Assembly: GCA_030765135.1 (NCBI GenBank)
Contig: JAVCDC010000092.1
Span: 1-50,530, forward strand
Direction: 5' to 3'
Source: Candidatus Tritonobacter lacicola
GTDB taxonomy: Bacteria; Auribacterota; Tritonobacteria; Tritonobacterales; Tritonobacteraceae
DNA: 50,530 nucleotides
Each line of letters starts with the position of its first letter. Within the stretch, counting starts at the first letter, position 1. Below, piece after piece: positions 1 through 8,474 of this stretch. Below the pieces are notes generated by a model. The model was not told the DNA's origin. It searched no databases and saw nothing but the letters and a program-made list of their open reading frames with translations. The position numbers and the translations under genes were made by a program.

Positions 1-1425
1 CGGATAGACGGCCGGCAGGTGTGACCGGCCCCCGAATTCCGTGTCCCTCATCCTCAATCTGTACTCTTGCCAGCCGGGAGTGAGGGGGACTCTCTGGAGA
101 CTGCTTATCGGCCCGTTCTCCGCGATCATCGACGCCCAGTAGACCCACTGGTCGTTGGGGCTGGGCTCCATGAACCGGCTCGGCCCCGTCGCACCATGGG
201 CGGCAACGTAGTGAAAGTTCACCCCGTTGGTGTTTACGTACTTCGGCGCCTTCACCCAGCCCACGCTACCGCCATTAAACTTGTACATGTAGCTCACTTT
301 CATGATATCGAGGTACCGGGGGAGCATAATGGCATTAAACTGAGCGGCACGGTAAACGCCCCCATTTACACCGCTAAACATCACCAGGTTCTCGATATCG
401 TAAAGGGCGCCGTACTTATCGATAAAACAACGGGTTATGGGACTACCCTGGCTGTGCGCAAACATATCAATGGCTGGTGGGTTACCGTTCGTGATCCCCT
501 CAAGAGCAGGGATAACCGTTACATCCATGTATTGTTTTATCTGGAGCGCATTCTTCTCATATGTCCATCCCGTATCACCCTTCCCTGTATGCAGCCCTTC
601 CACGGCAAAACAGATATAGCCCTGATGCTCATCCTCGCCGGGAGGTGAGGTCAAATAATCAATCGTACTACTCCAGCTCGCCGCATTGGTAAGGATACCG
701 TGGACCATTACTACCGGACGGGGAAATTCTATATTCAGGCTCTCTGATGTGCTTACTATAAGGCTATCGGAAATCTCCACATCCACACTGGTGGGAGTGT
801 CGTGGTAATTATAGATATCGGTGCCGCTGTGGGTCACATACGCCCGGATGTTGTAGGAGCCATCTGGCAGATCGGTAAACTTATAGAAGCCATCTTCATC
901 GGTGATTGCGGTATCCTGCACGGTCTCTCCGATCCAGGCCTCCACCGTCGCCTCCTCTATGGGCGGATTGTCGTCAAACGTATCGTCCGTATCGTCCTTA
1001 AATTTCACAAAACCACTGACACCCGTCCGCAGTGTTATGCCATGCAGAATCGGAATATTCTCACCGTCTGGAGAAATAAGTTTTATCCCCTCGGTGCCGG
1101 TGATTCCGTAACTTACCAGTTGAGCAGACAGGTCATCGGGCAAGAGGATCGTTGTTCCTCCCGATGTGAAAGTATACGTGCCCACGTAATTCCATTCAGA
1201 CTCGGGAGTCTCTTTACTATAAAGCTTGACCTCGATGCTCGAAGCGTCCGGCAAATCGGCATCTATAGAGATTCCTTCAAGCGATGTCTGCCCCTCGAAG
1301 TCATGTTCTGTCGTGCGAAAAGAACCTTCAACCGGGTCAGCCGATACTCCCCAACCGAACGGTATCAGGCAAATAAACACCGTGAATATCGGGATGGCTA
1401 TCTTAAATCTTCTTAGATTAACCAC
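1..1425 (-). CDS. Secreted lipase / alpha-beta hydrolase, 3' end beyond window
   Basis: The frame opens with GTG at 1425, seven bases after a strong AGGAGG, and runs without a stop for 475 codons to the window edge, so the C-terminus is missing. Residues 1-29 form a signal peptide (NLRRFK, then a hydrophobic stretch, cut near VSA/DP). Residues about 135-200 resemble a carboxypeptidase-regulatory or Cna-B-type beta-sandwich, with the typical TDEDGFYKFTDLPDGSYNI pattern. The catalytic domain follows. VVMVHGILTNAASW supplies the oxyanion HG (His242-Gly243) and FAHSQGS supplies the nucleophile elbow with Ser325, a variant of GxSxG that starts with Ala. The catalytic Asp and His should lie further on. 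Family knowledge suggests an exported ester hydrolase, and the substrate is unknown. It follows the Cys-rich exported protein by 87 bp and is probably co-transcribed with it. Confidence 0.8.
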   Translation of the reverse strand, partial: MVNLRRFKIAIPIFTVFICLIPFGWGVSADPVEGSFRTTEHDFEGQTSLEGISIDADLPDASSIEVKLYSKETPESEWNYVGTYTFTSGGTTILLPDDLSAQLVSYGITGTEGIKLISPDGENIPILHGITLRTGVSGFVKFKDDTDDTFDDNPPIEEATVEAWIGETVQDTAITDEDGFYKFTDLPDGSYNIRAYVTHSGTDIYNYHDTPTSVDVEISDSLIVSTSESLNIEFPRPVVMVHGILTNAASWSSTIDYLTSPPGEDEHQGYICFAVEGLHTGKGDTGWTYEKNALQIKQYMDVTVIPALEGITNGNPPAIDMFAHSQGSPITRCFIDKYGALYDIENLVMFSGVNGGVYRAAQFNAIMLPRYLDIMKVSYMYKFNGGSVGWVKAPKYVNTNGVNFHYVAAHGATGPSRFMEPSPNDQWVYWASMIAENGPISSLQRVPLTPGWQEYRLRMRDTEFGGRSHLPAVYP

Positions 1426-1512
1426 TTTTATCCTCCTTTTATGCTCTTTAAGCGCTGCAACTAGCCATCTTTAGGTTTCAATAAAGCATTTCAACTCAGT
1501 CCCTTAATCGCA

Positions 1513-2484
1513 CTAAAATCTATTCGGCGAGAATTCCACACTTACGGAAGTAGGAAACACATAAACCGGTGGGTGAGATCCTATAAATACTGGCCAAGAT
1601 CCTCCAACATGTACCTTGCAGTAGTTGGAACTACACCCCGCTCCAAAACAAATCGAACTTTCATCGCTGGCAAGCGCCCCCTCATATTCATCCAAAAACA
1701 CCGCCTCAATGTGGTGGTCTGGGTCACACTGCTCGCTCAAGGTCAAATAGCCAACAAAATCACTCTTCTGAAGAGTTTCCTCATCTTCTTCAACTTCTTC
1801 GAAAGGGCCATACTCAATCTGAACCCGCTGTATCTCGTGCCACTCTTCATCACAATATACTTTGTCAACTAACCAGAGAGACGCTCCTTCAGTTGCCCCA
1901 GGTCTCTTTGTAATAACTCCCTTTACCTGTACCCTCCCATCAGTCCAGCCAGTCCTTTCATAATGAGTAGTGCAACCTGCGCTGCCTAGAAGAAAAAGAT
2001 GACGGAATATGCCATCATTAGTCCAGTAGGGATCGATCACCCAGGCTCCCCCGTAGATACCAGCCGTTGTTCCATATTGATCCTCTCTCCATACCATTTC
2101 ATTGGGTAAACACATTCCAGAGCAATACAGAATAAGGCAAGCACTGTGATGTACGTCATAGATCTGCCAATCTTCACTTTCAAAGACGGTGACAGTGTTA
2201 CTTTCAATACCAAGTGCTGAAGTATCGGGCATACATGCGTAATTGAGGTACTGAATATCTAAGCTTATCTGTTCGGCGCTCAAAGTAACATCGTCATACC
2301 ATCCTCCACCCAATGCAGACTGCAATATAACAGTTACATCTTTTGATGCAATATTCCCCCCTGAACCCCTCTTGAATTGATCAACGCTATGATCAGTGGC
2401 TAACACTCCATTCCCAACTGCTATCAGCCCAGCAACTACTGTGCATACCGCAATGACTAACTTTAACCTTCTTAAACTGATCAT
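1513..2484 (-). CDS. Exported cysteine-rich protein of unknown function
   Basis: This is a 323-residue protein that I do not recognise. The ATG at 2484 follows AAGGAGG by six bases. Residues 1-30 are a clear signal peptide (MISLRRLK, hydrophobic core, VLA/TD), so the product is exported. The mature part has about a dozen cysteines, many in pairs (for example CLILYCSGMC and CFGAGCSSNYC), which suggests disulfide bonds in the periplasm or outside the cell. An acidic stretch (EEVEEDEE) lies near residue 232. The N-terminus resembles that of the downstream lipase, since both begin with a LRR(F/L)K basic block. No catalytic motif is evident. It sits in a run of exported-protein genes on the same strand and may be co-transcribed with the lipase 87 bp downstream. 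Confidence 0.7.
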   Translation of the reverse strand: MISLRRLKLVIAVCTVVAGLIAVGNGVLATDHSVDQFKRGSGGNIASKDVTVILQSALGGGWYDDVTLSAEQISLDIQYLNYACMPDTSALGIESNTVTVFESEDWQIYDVHHSACLILYCSGMCLPNEMVWREDQYGTTAGIYGGAWVIDPYWTNDGIFRHLFLLGSAGCTTHYERTGWTDGRVQVKGVITKRPGATEGASLWLVDKVYCDEEWHEIQRVQIEYGPFEEVEEDEETLQKSDFVGYLTLSEQCDPDHHIEAVFLDEYEGALASDESSICFGAGCSSNYCKVHVGGSWPVFIGSHPPVYVFPTSVSVEFSPNRF

Positions 2485-2714
2485 CTTTTGCCTCCTTATA
2501 GGGTAAGCCCCCTACCATTCATATTCTGACAGTTTTTTCGATTTAATCTATCAAGCACTTTTACTTCTTAAACTTCTTCGATGAATAAGGACTAGTAATA
2601 AAAGCCTCCTCCTTAAAATCACTCTGGAGTATGGCATCGGATAAAGTAATTTTTTCCTTCTTGAGGGATTCCACTCAAAGCTCGTACTATCAGTTTTATA
2701 CATCGCCTCGAATA

Positions 2715-2814
2715 GTCATTGCGAGCTGAGCAAAACAATCTCTTACTTTGCAAGGATTTGAGATTTCTTTCCCCGCTTTCACGGGGACAGGCTTGCTACG
2801 CTCCTCGCAATGAC
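2715..2814. repeat. Interspersed inverted-repeat element, GTCATTGCGAG ends (copy 1)
   Basis: This is a 100-bp element bounded by the perfect 11-bp inverted repeat GTCATTGCGAG (2715-2725) and CTCGCAATGAC (2804-2814). Its interior has a CAATCTC box and a GC-rich small hairpin (CCCCGctttcaCGGGG). A second copy lies at 12026-12140. The ends and the internal CAATC/GATTGC boxes are the same in both, while the centre differs. Repeats with these ends are common between genes in many environmental genomes. The rest of the 2485-2864 gap holds no gene that I can see. Confidence 0.8.
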
Positions 2815-2864
2815 AAATTAAACTATTTTGTTCTTCCCTTTAGTAAGCCTATCTCCTCATAAGG

Positions 2865-3779
2865 TTATCCACCACCACGGACGGCCCTTACATACAGTGG
2901 ACTATTATTCCCACTACTAGATATCGCTGGGACCCCTCCACTGTACTCTACCGAAAATCGGCTTGACGAATCGTTCAACCTATTAGTCGATGACCAATAA
3001 TCCGTGGTGTCAGGATAACCTGGCGTGTTGGGGAAGGCCGTATAATCAAAGTACTGGCCAGGGTTTTTGAACACAAAGAGTGACATCAATTCCATCAAGT
3101 TTGGAAGTCGCCAATCATCATGGCCAGCGTAAGTGCCGTCTGTGCCAATCTGGTTTTCGCAATAGTCTAGTGCATCTACGAATGAATACCCATCTGTGTT
3201 GTTCGATGGTGTTTTCTGCTCCCACATGAGACCAGTCGCATTATCCGTTACAGTGCCATTCCCGTTGTCCGTGAATCTTCCCCCATCAGCATTATAAGCA
3301 GTCCAGGAACCCGTCCCTCTCGGATACCCTATATCGGGGCCTGCGGGATCTGAATAATCGGGGTCATCCCCAGTTCCTGAAGACGTTTGCTGACCGGTCT
3401 TAGGTAATCCGTAATTGGTCCCTCCAGAAGCGGCTCCATCCTGAACTCCCCAGCTTCCCGACTGCGTACAGAAGAACTTCTTCCCCGTCGCCACATCAGC
3501 GACGGTGGCGTTGCACTGCACGAACAGGGCCTTGATGTCATCATAGATCTCCTTCAAGGACTTCATGGTGCCAGTCCCTGGCCCGTTCGTAGGCTCCTTG
3601 AAAAAGCCGGGTAGGTCCGGCGCCTCGCCCGCAGTCAGGTAGTCGTAGATGTCCTGAAGCGTGTACATACCGCTTCCTGCCGAAGGCGGCCCGGTAGGAT
3701 CAATGTCCCCGGCCTGAACCGCACCAGACAACCCTATTACAAACATCGCACTTAAAACTACTGTCATTAACTTCTTCAT
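2865..3779 (-). CDS. Exported DUF1566 (Lcl C-terminal-like) protein
   Basis: The 304-residue product starts at an ATG preceded by AAGGAGG. Residues 1-23 are a signal peptide (MKKLMTVVLSAMFVIGLSGAVQA). Residues about 38-80 carry the YTLQDIYDYLTAG and SLKEIYDDIK pattern often found in front of DUF1566 domains, followed by a DVATGKKFF...GSWG segment. The DUF1566 domain covers roughly residues 168-304. It shows the diagnostic GRFTDNGNGTVTDNATGLMW start, the DDWRLPNLMEL core, a DYWSST segment and the C-terminal YVRAVRG. The family has a C-type-lectin-like or FGE-like fold and occurs in surface and secreted proteins of Deltaproteobacteria and Legionella. Carbohydrate or protein binding is likely but not shown. 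Its neighbours are also exported proteins. Confidence 0.85.
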   Translation of the reverse strand: MKKLMTVVLSAMFVIGLSGAVQAGDIDPTGPPSAGSGMYTLQDIYDYLTAGEAPDLPGFFKEPTNGPGTGTMKSLKEIYDDIKALFVQCNATVADVATGKKFFCTQSGSWGVQDGAASGGTNYGLPKTGQQTSSGTGDDPDYSDPAGPDIGYPRGTGSWTAYNADGGRFTDNGNGTVTDNATGLMWEQKTPSNNTDGYSFVDALDYCENQIGTDGTYAGHDDWRLPNLMELMSLFVFKNPGQYFDYTAFPNTPGYPDTTDYWSSTNRLNDSSSRFSVEYSGGVPAISSSGNNSPLYVRAVRGGG

Positions 3780-3866
3780 CTTTTCCTCCTTACAAAGTTT
3801 TTACTTCTTGAAAATTTTAACGTTTGCCATTCTCGCGTCCTCACAGGAGTGAGGACGCTAAGGACG

Positions 3867-4715
3867 CTACATTTTCATGATTTCCGGCGGCCCCCGTATA
3901 CGCTGGACTGAGCCACATTCATCTATACGAACCGGCTCTTCAAAGAGCCGGATATAAGTGCTGCTATCATCTACACCTAATTTATTTATAAAGCCAATGA
4001 CTGCTCTCTGCTTGTATCTTTCATCACCCTGATTAAGGTTGGCCGCAGGAGCATAGCCGTCACTCACAAAAGAACCCTCGGACTCGCTATCTCCAGACGC
4101 TATTCCAAACTCGGCCTCCTTTCCAATCGATCTCCAGGGCCCGGGATCGGTCCTTACCATATATTCTACGGATTTGCCCGGCCCAAAGTGTATCCAGCCC
4201 ACATTCTCCGCCCACGCGTATCCGTGAAACTGGCCCTCATTATCTATATATGTCCGCGAATAGGGGTGGCTGAAGTTTATCCACCCTACGGCGCTGGACC
4301 AGGCAAAGCCGGAGAGGCTCCCCTCTCCGTCATTGTTGACTCCCCAGTCATAAGCGCTTTCATTGGAATAATGTTCCCTGTTTAAGGGCCTTCCATCACC
4401 AAGACTGACCCAGCCACAGTTCTCCATCCACGCTTTTCCGGAGAGGATATTGGAGCCGACTTGCACATCGGAACCGGAAGCTTTCAGGTTAAGCCAGCCT
4501 ACGTTCTCCCCCCAGCTCCAGTTATAGCCGGCAATGATTTTCCCTACTCTATAAAATTTTTGTGCGACAAAAATTTTATGTTGAAGAGCTTGATTTATTG
4601 GGGAACATCGATGGAATGATCCCACATCGGCAAAAGCTGAGGCGGAGAGCCCTGCTGCGAAAATGAATATCCCTACTTTAAGACCTCTATTCATTTCCTT
4701 CAAACCCATCATCAT
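3867..4715 (-). CDS. Exported protein with AW-ENVGWI repeats
   Basis: This is a 282-residue exported protein. A signal peptide is clear (RGLKVGIFIF, ending SAFA/DV near residue 29). The start is uncertain: ATGs at 4715, 4712, 4709 and 4694 are all possible and none has a strong Shine-Dalgarno sequence. Four copies of a short Trp-rich repeat lie at about residues 63-78, 93-107, 136-149 and 165-179, with the pattern G(Y/F)AW-xENVGW(I/V/L). Repeats like this occur in secreted proteins of Deltaproteobacteria, but the function is unknown. The C-terminal 100 residues are low in recognisable motifs. Residues 45-57 are encoded by a perfect AT-rich palindrome (4551-4579), which looks like an insertion. 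The gene follows the PEP-CTERM-like gene by 26 bp, so the two are probably co-transcribed. Confidence 0.7.
   Translation of the reverse strand: MMMGLKEMNRGLKVGIFIFAAGLSASAFADVGSFHRCSPINQALQHKIFVAQKFYRVGKIIAGYNWSWGENVGWLNLKASGSDVQVGSNILSGKAWMENCGWVSLGDGRPLNREHYSNESAYDWGVNNDGEGSLSGFAWSSAVGWINFSHPYSRTYIDNEGQFHGYAWAENVGWIHFGPGKSVEYMVRTDPGPWRSIGKEAEFGIASGDSESEGSFVSDGYAPAANLNQGDERYKQRAVIGFINKLGVDDSSTYIRLFEEPVRIDECGSVQRIRGPPEIMKM
4551..4579. repeat. Perfect 13-bp palindrome inside a coding region
   Basis: ATAAAATTTTTGT (4551-4563) and ACAAAAATTTTAT (4567-4579) pair perfectly around a 3-base GCG loop. The hairpin lies inside the GW-repeat protein gene just after the signal peptide and is read through in frame. 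It is much AT-richer than the surrounding gene, which suggests an inserted palindromic element rather than selection on the protein. Confidence 0.75.
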
Positions 4716-4741
4716 TTTTCCCCGTCCATGGAAGCTCTTCC

Positions 4742-5260
4742 TTACTTTTGCATACTCTCCAAGCTTGCCGCTATCCTATTCCATAGAAGTTGAGGTTTAG
4801 AAATAAAGAGCCAGATAAGGAGGGCCGAGAGCCCCAGTATTAGGACGGTGGGCGGCTCGGGAACACCTTGCTCCATATTATGCTCCGTCGGACCCCCTCC
4901 CGGTGGATACGCGGCTATATTATTGGTCGTGAAGCCCGGCGTCGCGCTATGCTCCGATAAACCGTCCCACACCAGGAAGTACACGGCGAACGGTGTCGTG
5001 TCGCCGGCGTATATGAACATGTCGTAAATGAGATTCCCACCGCTCTCGCTGATGAAATCATGTCCCACCAGGGTGTCGCCGATGACCATGAACGCCGCTA
5101 TCTCATCGCCCACCCCGACCGTCGGAGTAAACCCCGTGAGAAAGCCATACAACGCCTCCGCCCAGCCCGTCGGCGTGGGAGGCGTCCAGTGATCGGCCTC
5201 GGCCGATGAACACGTGAAAAACATACACGCCACCACAATGACCACGTACTTCATTTTCAT
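4742..5260 (-). CDS. Exported PEP-CTERM-like protein
   Basis: The 172-residue product has an N-terminal signal peptide (KYVVIVVACMFFTCSSAEA, residues 4-22) and a C-terminal sorting-signal-like segment starting near residue 132. This segment has the motif VPEPPT, a hydrophobic helix (VLILGLSALLIWLFI) and then basic residues. In PEP-CTERM proteins this signal is recognised by an exosortase, which hands the protein to the envelope or extracellular polymer matrix. The fit is not perfect, because a 20-residue tail (KPQLLWNRI...) follows the helix where most family members stop soon after a few Arg/Lys. The middle part (WTPPTPTGWAEALYGFLTG, then VGVGDEIAAFMV) resembles domains in surface proteins that begin with a statement about a product name. 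No exosortase gene is in the window. Start codons at 5260 and 5254 are both possible and both have weak ribosome binding sites. Confidence 0.7.
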   Translation of the reverse strand: MKMKYVVIVVACMFFTCSSAEADHWTPPTPTGWAEALYGFLTGFTPTVGVGDEIAAFMVIGDTLVGHDFISESGGNLIYDMFIYAGDTTPFAVYFLVWDGLSEHSATPGFTTNNIAAYPPGGGPTEHNMEQGVPEPPTVLILGLSALLIWLFISKPQLLWNRIAASLESMQK

Positions 5261-5872
5261 TTTGCACCCAACATTTTGTCTTGTTTCTCTTATCTCTCTA
5301 ATCCCTTATCCCTGTATTACTGCCACCCGTAGCCACGGCCGATCCTGTATAGCCTCCCCACCTATTAATGAAGGTATCCTCTGCCTTTTGCAACTAATCC
5401 AGCTAAAGCTTATACAAGGTCTGCTCTATAAGTTGCAGCATCTACAGGCAAAAATTATTTCCGCACGCTCCCACTACTAAATGAACCCGGTTTTTCCCCA
5501 CTAGCAATATTATATACCTTATCCTCTAACCCCTCCGAATCAGCTTCTCTTTTACCCATTTTCATGCATCAAGCGCACTTCCTTTTAATTTAAACAATGG
5601 CTTTCATCTTACTGCCGGTTTTGATCAGCTTTTGCAAGATGATCCAAAACCAATGGTTTAATTTGCTCTAAACCAATAGGTTATGATCACAAATATTCCT
5701 TGCCAGCCTAATAAATTATACCTGTGCTCTTCCCGAACCGATTGCCGAAGGTTCTCAGCCTCTCTTTAGCTTGATGCAGGAAAATAGATATTTTTTTTAT
5801 TGACTTATAAACAGATGTGGCGTAAATTGACCGACTTTCAATTCTGCGGTATTCCATTGCTCTATTATTTCA
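5261..5872. other. Gene-free interval upstream of the PEP-CTERM-like gene
   Basis: This is 612 bp of AT-rich sequence with no convincing gene on either strand. It contains an imperfect hairpin at 5617-5651 (GGTTTTGATCA against TGATCCAAAACC with one bulged base), followed by two near-direct copies of AAACCAATgGGTT-like sequence at about 5648-5690. I found no TGGC-N9-TTGC sigma-54 site here. The promoter for the exported-protein cluster should lie in this interval on the minus strand. Confidence 0.5.
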
Positions 5873-6412
5873 TCACTCCAACACTCCAGTTTTTCTTACT
5901 CCTTCCTCTTTTATTGCCCAATGATAAAGAGAACTCGGCCCTTCCAGGTGAGTGGCATGACCGCAGTTCACACAAGCAAATAATTGCACTGGAATCTTAT
6001 CTTGAAGACCATTTCTCCGTATCTTTAAGAGTGTTCCCAACTGCAACTGTATTAATCCTTTCTTGTAAAATCTTACGCACCCGCACTTAGGGCACTTTGC
6101 AGGGCGGGGCCCTTCCCGGCACTTTTCGGCCAAAGTTCGAAGCCGTTTTATTTCCTTCCACTGCTTCCTTATCACTTTCCTGAGCTTTTGTAATTCCAAC
6201 GATTCATCCGGCCGGCCCTGCTTTTGCCCGTTCTGATTCGCCCCGTTCAACTCTAAGCACTTCCTCATCGTCTCTTCTGCCTTGTGCAGCCATCGGGCAA
6301 TGGAGTTTCTAGTAGTACCTATCTCGCTTGCAACTGCCGTCATGCTCTCTCCACGGAGAACCCTGATAACAACCTCCATTTTAGTATCTGCCTTAATCTT
6401 CCTATACGCCAT
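5873..6412 (-). CDS. Transposase-like HTH and zinc-ribbon protein
   Basis: This 179-residue protein has an N-terminal helix-turn-helix of transposase type at about residues 8-45 (KMEVVIRVLRGESMTAVA, then GTTRNSIARWLHKAE). A basic coiled stretch follows (KLRKVIRKQWKEIKRLRTLAEKC), then a zinc-ribbon candidate with CPKCGC near residue 110 and CVNCGH near residue 150. There is no DDE or DEDD catalytic domain, so on its own it cannot be a complete transposase. It may be a DNA-binding subunit, a truncated insertion-sequence remnant or a domesticated regulator. No flanking terminal repeats were found for it, although a MITE lies 165 bp upstream. It is AT-richer than the core genes of the window, as is the whole left third. 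Confidence 0.6.
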   Translation of the reverse strand: MAYRKIKADTKMEVVIRVLRGESMTAVASEIGTTRNSIARWLHKAEETMRKCLELNGANQNGQKQGRPDESLELQKLRKVIRKQWKEIKRLRTLAEKCREGPRPAKCPKCGCVRFYKKGLIQLQLGTLLKIRRNGLQDKIPVQLFACVNCGHATHLEGPSSLYHWAIKEEGVRKTGVLE

Positions 6413-6577
6413 AGTAACACCTACTCCTTAAATATTTCCCAAGCGATAGCATACAAGGAAGCGGTCAAAGCAATGAGTATAGGCAGTACAAGAACGGGTC
6501 TTTTACATAACTTCATTGATATAGAAGCGCCTTTCCTCACTTTGAGCCTAAGTCTTCCGAACCTTTTCAAAACCCAA

Positions 6578-6747
6578 TATGACTATCGGGTTAACTCATC
6601 GCCCAGTATATTGTGGGGCAATTGGTTATGTTAATCTATAATCAATAGACATCGAAAAATACCATTTAGAGCATTAAAAATTTGCCTATTTTGTAATTTA
6701 TCGACGGTAAATCATAAAATCTATGATGAGTTAACCCGATAGTCATA
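6578..6747. mobile_element. 170-bp MITE with 23-bp terminal inverted repeats
   Basis: The element is bounded by a perfect 23-bp inverted repeat, 6578-6600 against 6725-6747. The outer end reads TATGACTATCGGGTTAAC. The 124-bp interior is AT-rich and has no gene. The bases outside the two ends are identical, AAACCCAA at 6570-6577 and AAACCCAA at 6748-6755, which is an 8-bp target-site duplication (9 bp if the adjacent A is counted). Terminal repeats, short non-coding length and a target duplication together define a non-autonomous transposable element. The parent transposase is not identified. Families that make 8-bp duplications, such as IS66, IS256 or ISL3, are candidates by that criterion only. 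Confidence 0.85.
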
Positions 6748-6769
6748 AAACCCAAAAAGATCTTTTTTC

Positions 6770-7330
6770 ATCCACGAATTCTTTTTGTCCATGAATACTT
6801 CGGCTAAGCTCAGCACGTGTTCCACTAATTTTCACTAATTCTTTTTGAACCGCAAAGATCGCAAAGTCAAACCGCTAAGTTAAATTACAAATCACAAGTA
6901 ACAAACCACAAACAAATTCCAATGACCAAAATCCAAATGACCGAAACTATAATTTATCCCAACACTCCATGTCTGCGTGCCTGCCTGTGCGTAGCAGGCG
7001 GACACGCACAGGCAGGCACCATTCCATCATTCCAATACTCAACTGCTCCAATCTTCTTTTGCACCTGATTAACCTGATTTCTCTGATTCTTTATTTTTTT
7101 CAGGTTAATCAGAGTCATTCAGGTACTCACAATCCTTTTCTGGACGCTGATTTTCGCACCTGTCTGGCATTCTTCTGACGGAGATCTCCTCTGATTTATT
7201 TTCTTCCCTATCCGGTAATCCTGATAATCTGCGTTCATCTGCGTCCCATTTATCCTCTTTAAACACTCCTTTGCGCTCTCTGCGACTCTGCGGTTCTATT
7301 ATTTTTTTCGTCATTTTCTTCTTCTTTGCG
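6770..7330. repeat. Field of degenerate intergenic repeats
   Basis: This gene-free stretch is built from several kinds of short degenerate repeat, mostly AT-rich. They include a TTCACTAATT block (about 6810-6842), ACCGCAAAGATCGCAAAG (6849-6866), ACAAATCACAAGTAACAAAC (from 6887), a CCATTCCATCATTCC block (about 7020-7040), a CCTGATTAACCTGATTTCTC block (about 7062-7085), TCTGCGTTCATCTGCGTCCC (about 7229-7248) and TTTGCGCTCTCTGCGACTCTGCGG (about 7270-7293, reverse orientation of the CGCAAAG type). Related blocks recur at 13875-14060, 19373-19427, 44957-45000 and 47537-47566. A short open frame on the minus strand here is made entirely of these repeats and is not a gene. Confidence 0.7.
6977..7019. 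repeat. Strong hairpin, 16-bp perfect stem
   Basis: GTGCCTGCCTGTGCGT (6977-6992) pairs perfectly with ACGCACAGGCAGGCAC (7004-7019) around an 11-base loop. It is GC-rich inside an AT-rich repeat field and is not followed by a T-run on either strand. A REP-like palindrome is therefore a better description than a terminator. Confidence 0.75.
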
Positions 7331-7364
7331 TCCTATCTTCTCTTTTTCCGTCAACTGTCTATTG

Positions 7365-8414
7365 TTAACTGTAAACTTCCTGCTTGAGTCTTTGCGGTTC
7401 AGGCGTCATTCCGGCTTCCGGCTCATGGCTGACGAGCGGCAACTCAAGGACAAAGGTTGCGCCGTGCCCTTCTTCGCTCCTGGCCCATAGCCTGCCGCCG
7501 TGATCCTCCACAATATTACGCGATATACTCAAGCCCAGTCCCGTACCTTCACCCTCGTGTTTTGTCGTAAAAAAGGGCTCGAATACCTTTTCCAAGTTCC
7601 GCTCCGGGATTCCCTTTCCACTGTCGGTAAACTCGACTATCGCCCTGTCGTCCTGCTTGAATCCTCTAATCACGAAGACCTTATGTTCCACTTTTAACAA
7701 TTCGTAGTGGGCATTGATAATTATGTTAAAAACCACCTGGTGGAGTTGAAAATCGCTTGCTATAACTTCCAGACTCCGGTCCGGTAAGTGAGTGCTCACT
7801 TTAATATTGTCGAACACGAAAACCGAGGATTTGCTCCGTAGAGCCTTTATAATAATCCCTCGTAAATCCTGTCTTTCTTTCCTGGCTTCCCCGCCCTGAG
7901 TAAATTCCAGAATATTTTTAGCGATTTGGTTGCACCTATCCACCGCGGCTAAGAGCTTCCTAATATACTTATCTTGCTGCTGTCCCTTTTCGACGCCACT
8001 CAAAAGCTGAGTGAACCCTGATATTGCTGCCAGAACGTTCCTAAGCTCATGCACAATTTCCGATGTTGATTCTCCTATACAAGCTAGCCGCGCGATCTTT
8101 TCAATCTGCTCCGATGAAGCTTTATCCATTGCCTCCTCACTTTCTGATTCCGGCACACATTCACGGTTCTCTCCAGGATAACAACTTTTTCCTCTCGTAT
8201 AGGCAACGTATAGCCCAATTAAAAGCATGAGTCCCCAACACAGAAATTTCGGATTTTCATGCGGCAAGCAACGAGAAGACACAACTTTCACAAAGGCGTT
8301 TGAAGAAACGGCTGAAAAGAACAAGGAAGCTGCCAGGGCTACAATGATAATGTTTGAGAGAGCATGCAAATCTTTATAGGACTTCTTTAAACTTTTTTTC
8401 CGAATTGAGCTCAT
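7365..8414 (-). CDS. Membrane-bound sensor histidine kinase
   Basis: The 349-residue protein has two transmembrane helices at about residues 20-40 and 57-73, with a short loop between them, and then a cytoplasmic kinase core. There is no recognisable extracytoplasmic sensor domain. The HisKA segment has the phospho-acceptor His122 in SEIVHELRNVLAAISG. The ATPase domain has the N box (FNIIINAHYE, about 229-238), G1 (DSGKGI, 264-269), the F box (FEPFFTT) and G2 (GEGTGLGLSI, 288-297). This layout is complete, so an active kinase is expected. AAGGA precedes the ATG by ten bases. A sigma-54-type site at 8475-8490 reads into it. No regulator gene is directly attached. The NtrC-type regulators at 12418 and 26972 are candidate partners, but this is only inference. 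Confidence 0.9.
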   Translation of the reverse strand: MSSIRKKSLKKSYKDLHALSNIIIVALAASLFFSAVSSNAFVKVVSSRCLPHENPKFLCWGLMLLIGLYVAYTRGKSCYPGENRECVPESESEEAMDKASSEQIEKIARLACIGESTSEIVHELRNVLAAISGFTQLLSGVEKGQQQDKYIRKLLAAVDRCNQIAKNILEFTQGGEARKERQDLRGIIIKALRSKSSVFVFDNIKVSTHLPDRSLEVIASDFQLHQVVFNIIINAHYELLKVEHKVFVIRGFKQDDRAIVEFTDSGKGIPERNLEKVFEPFFTTKHEGEGTGLGLSISRNIVEDHGGRLWARSEEGHGATFVLELPLVSHEPEAGMTPEPQRLKQEVYS

Positions 8415-8474
8415 ATAAATCGATCCTTTGCATTAACCGACTGCTGAAATCAAAATGATGTGCTACCTTCATGT

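Noticed and set aside
7105-7314. A 69-codon open frame on the minus strand
   Set aside because: It is made of dispersed degenerate repeats (CTCTGCGACTCTGCGG type), has repetitive composition and no ribosome binding site. It is not a gene.
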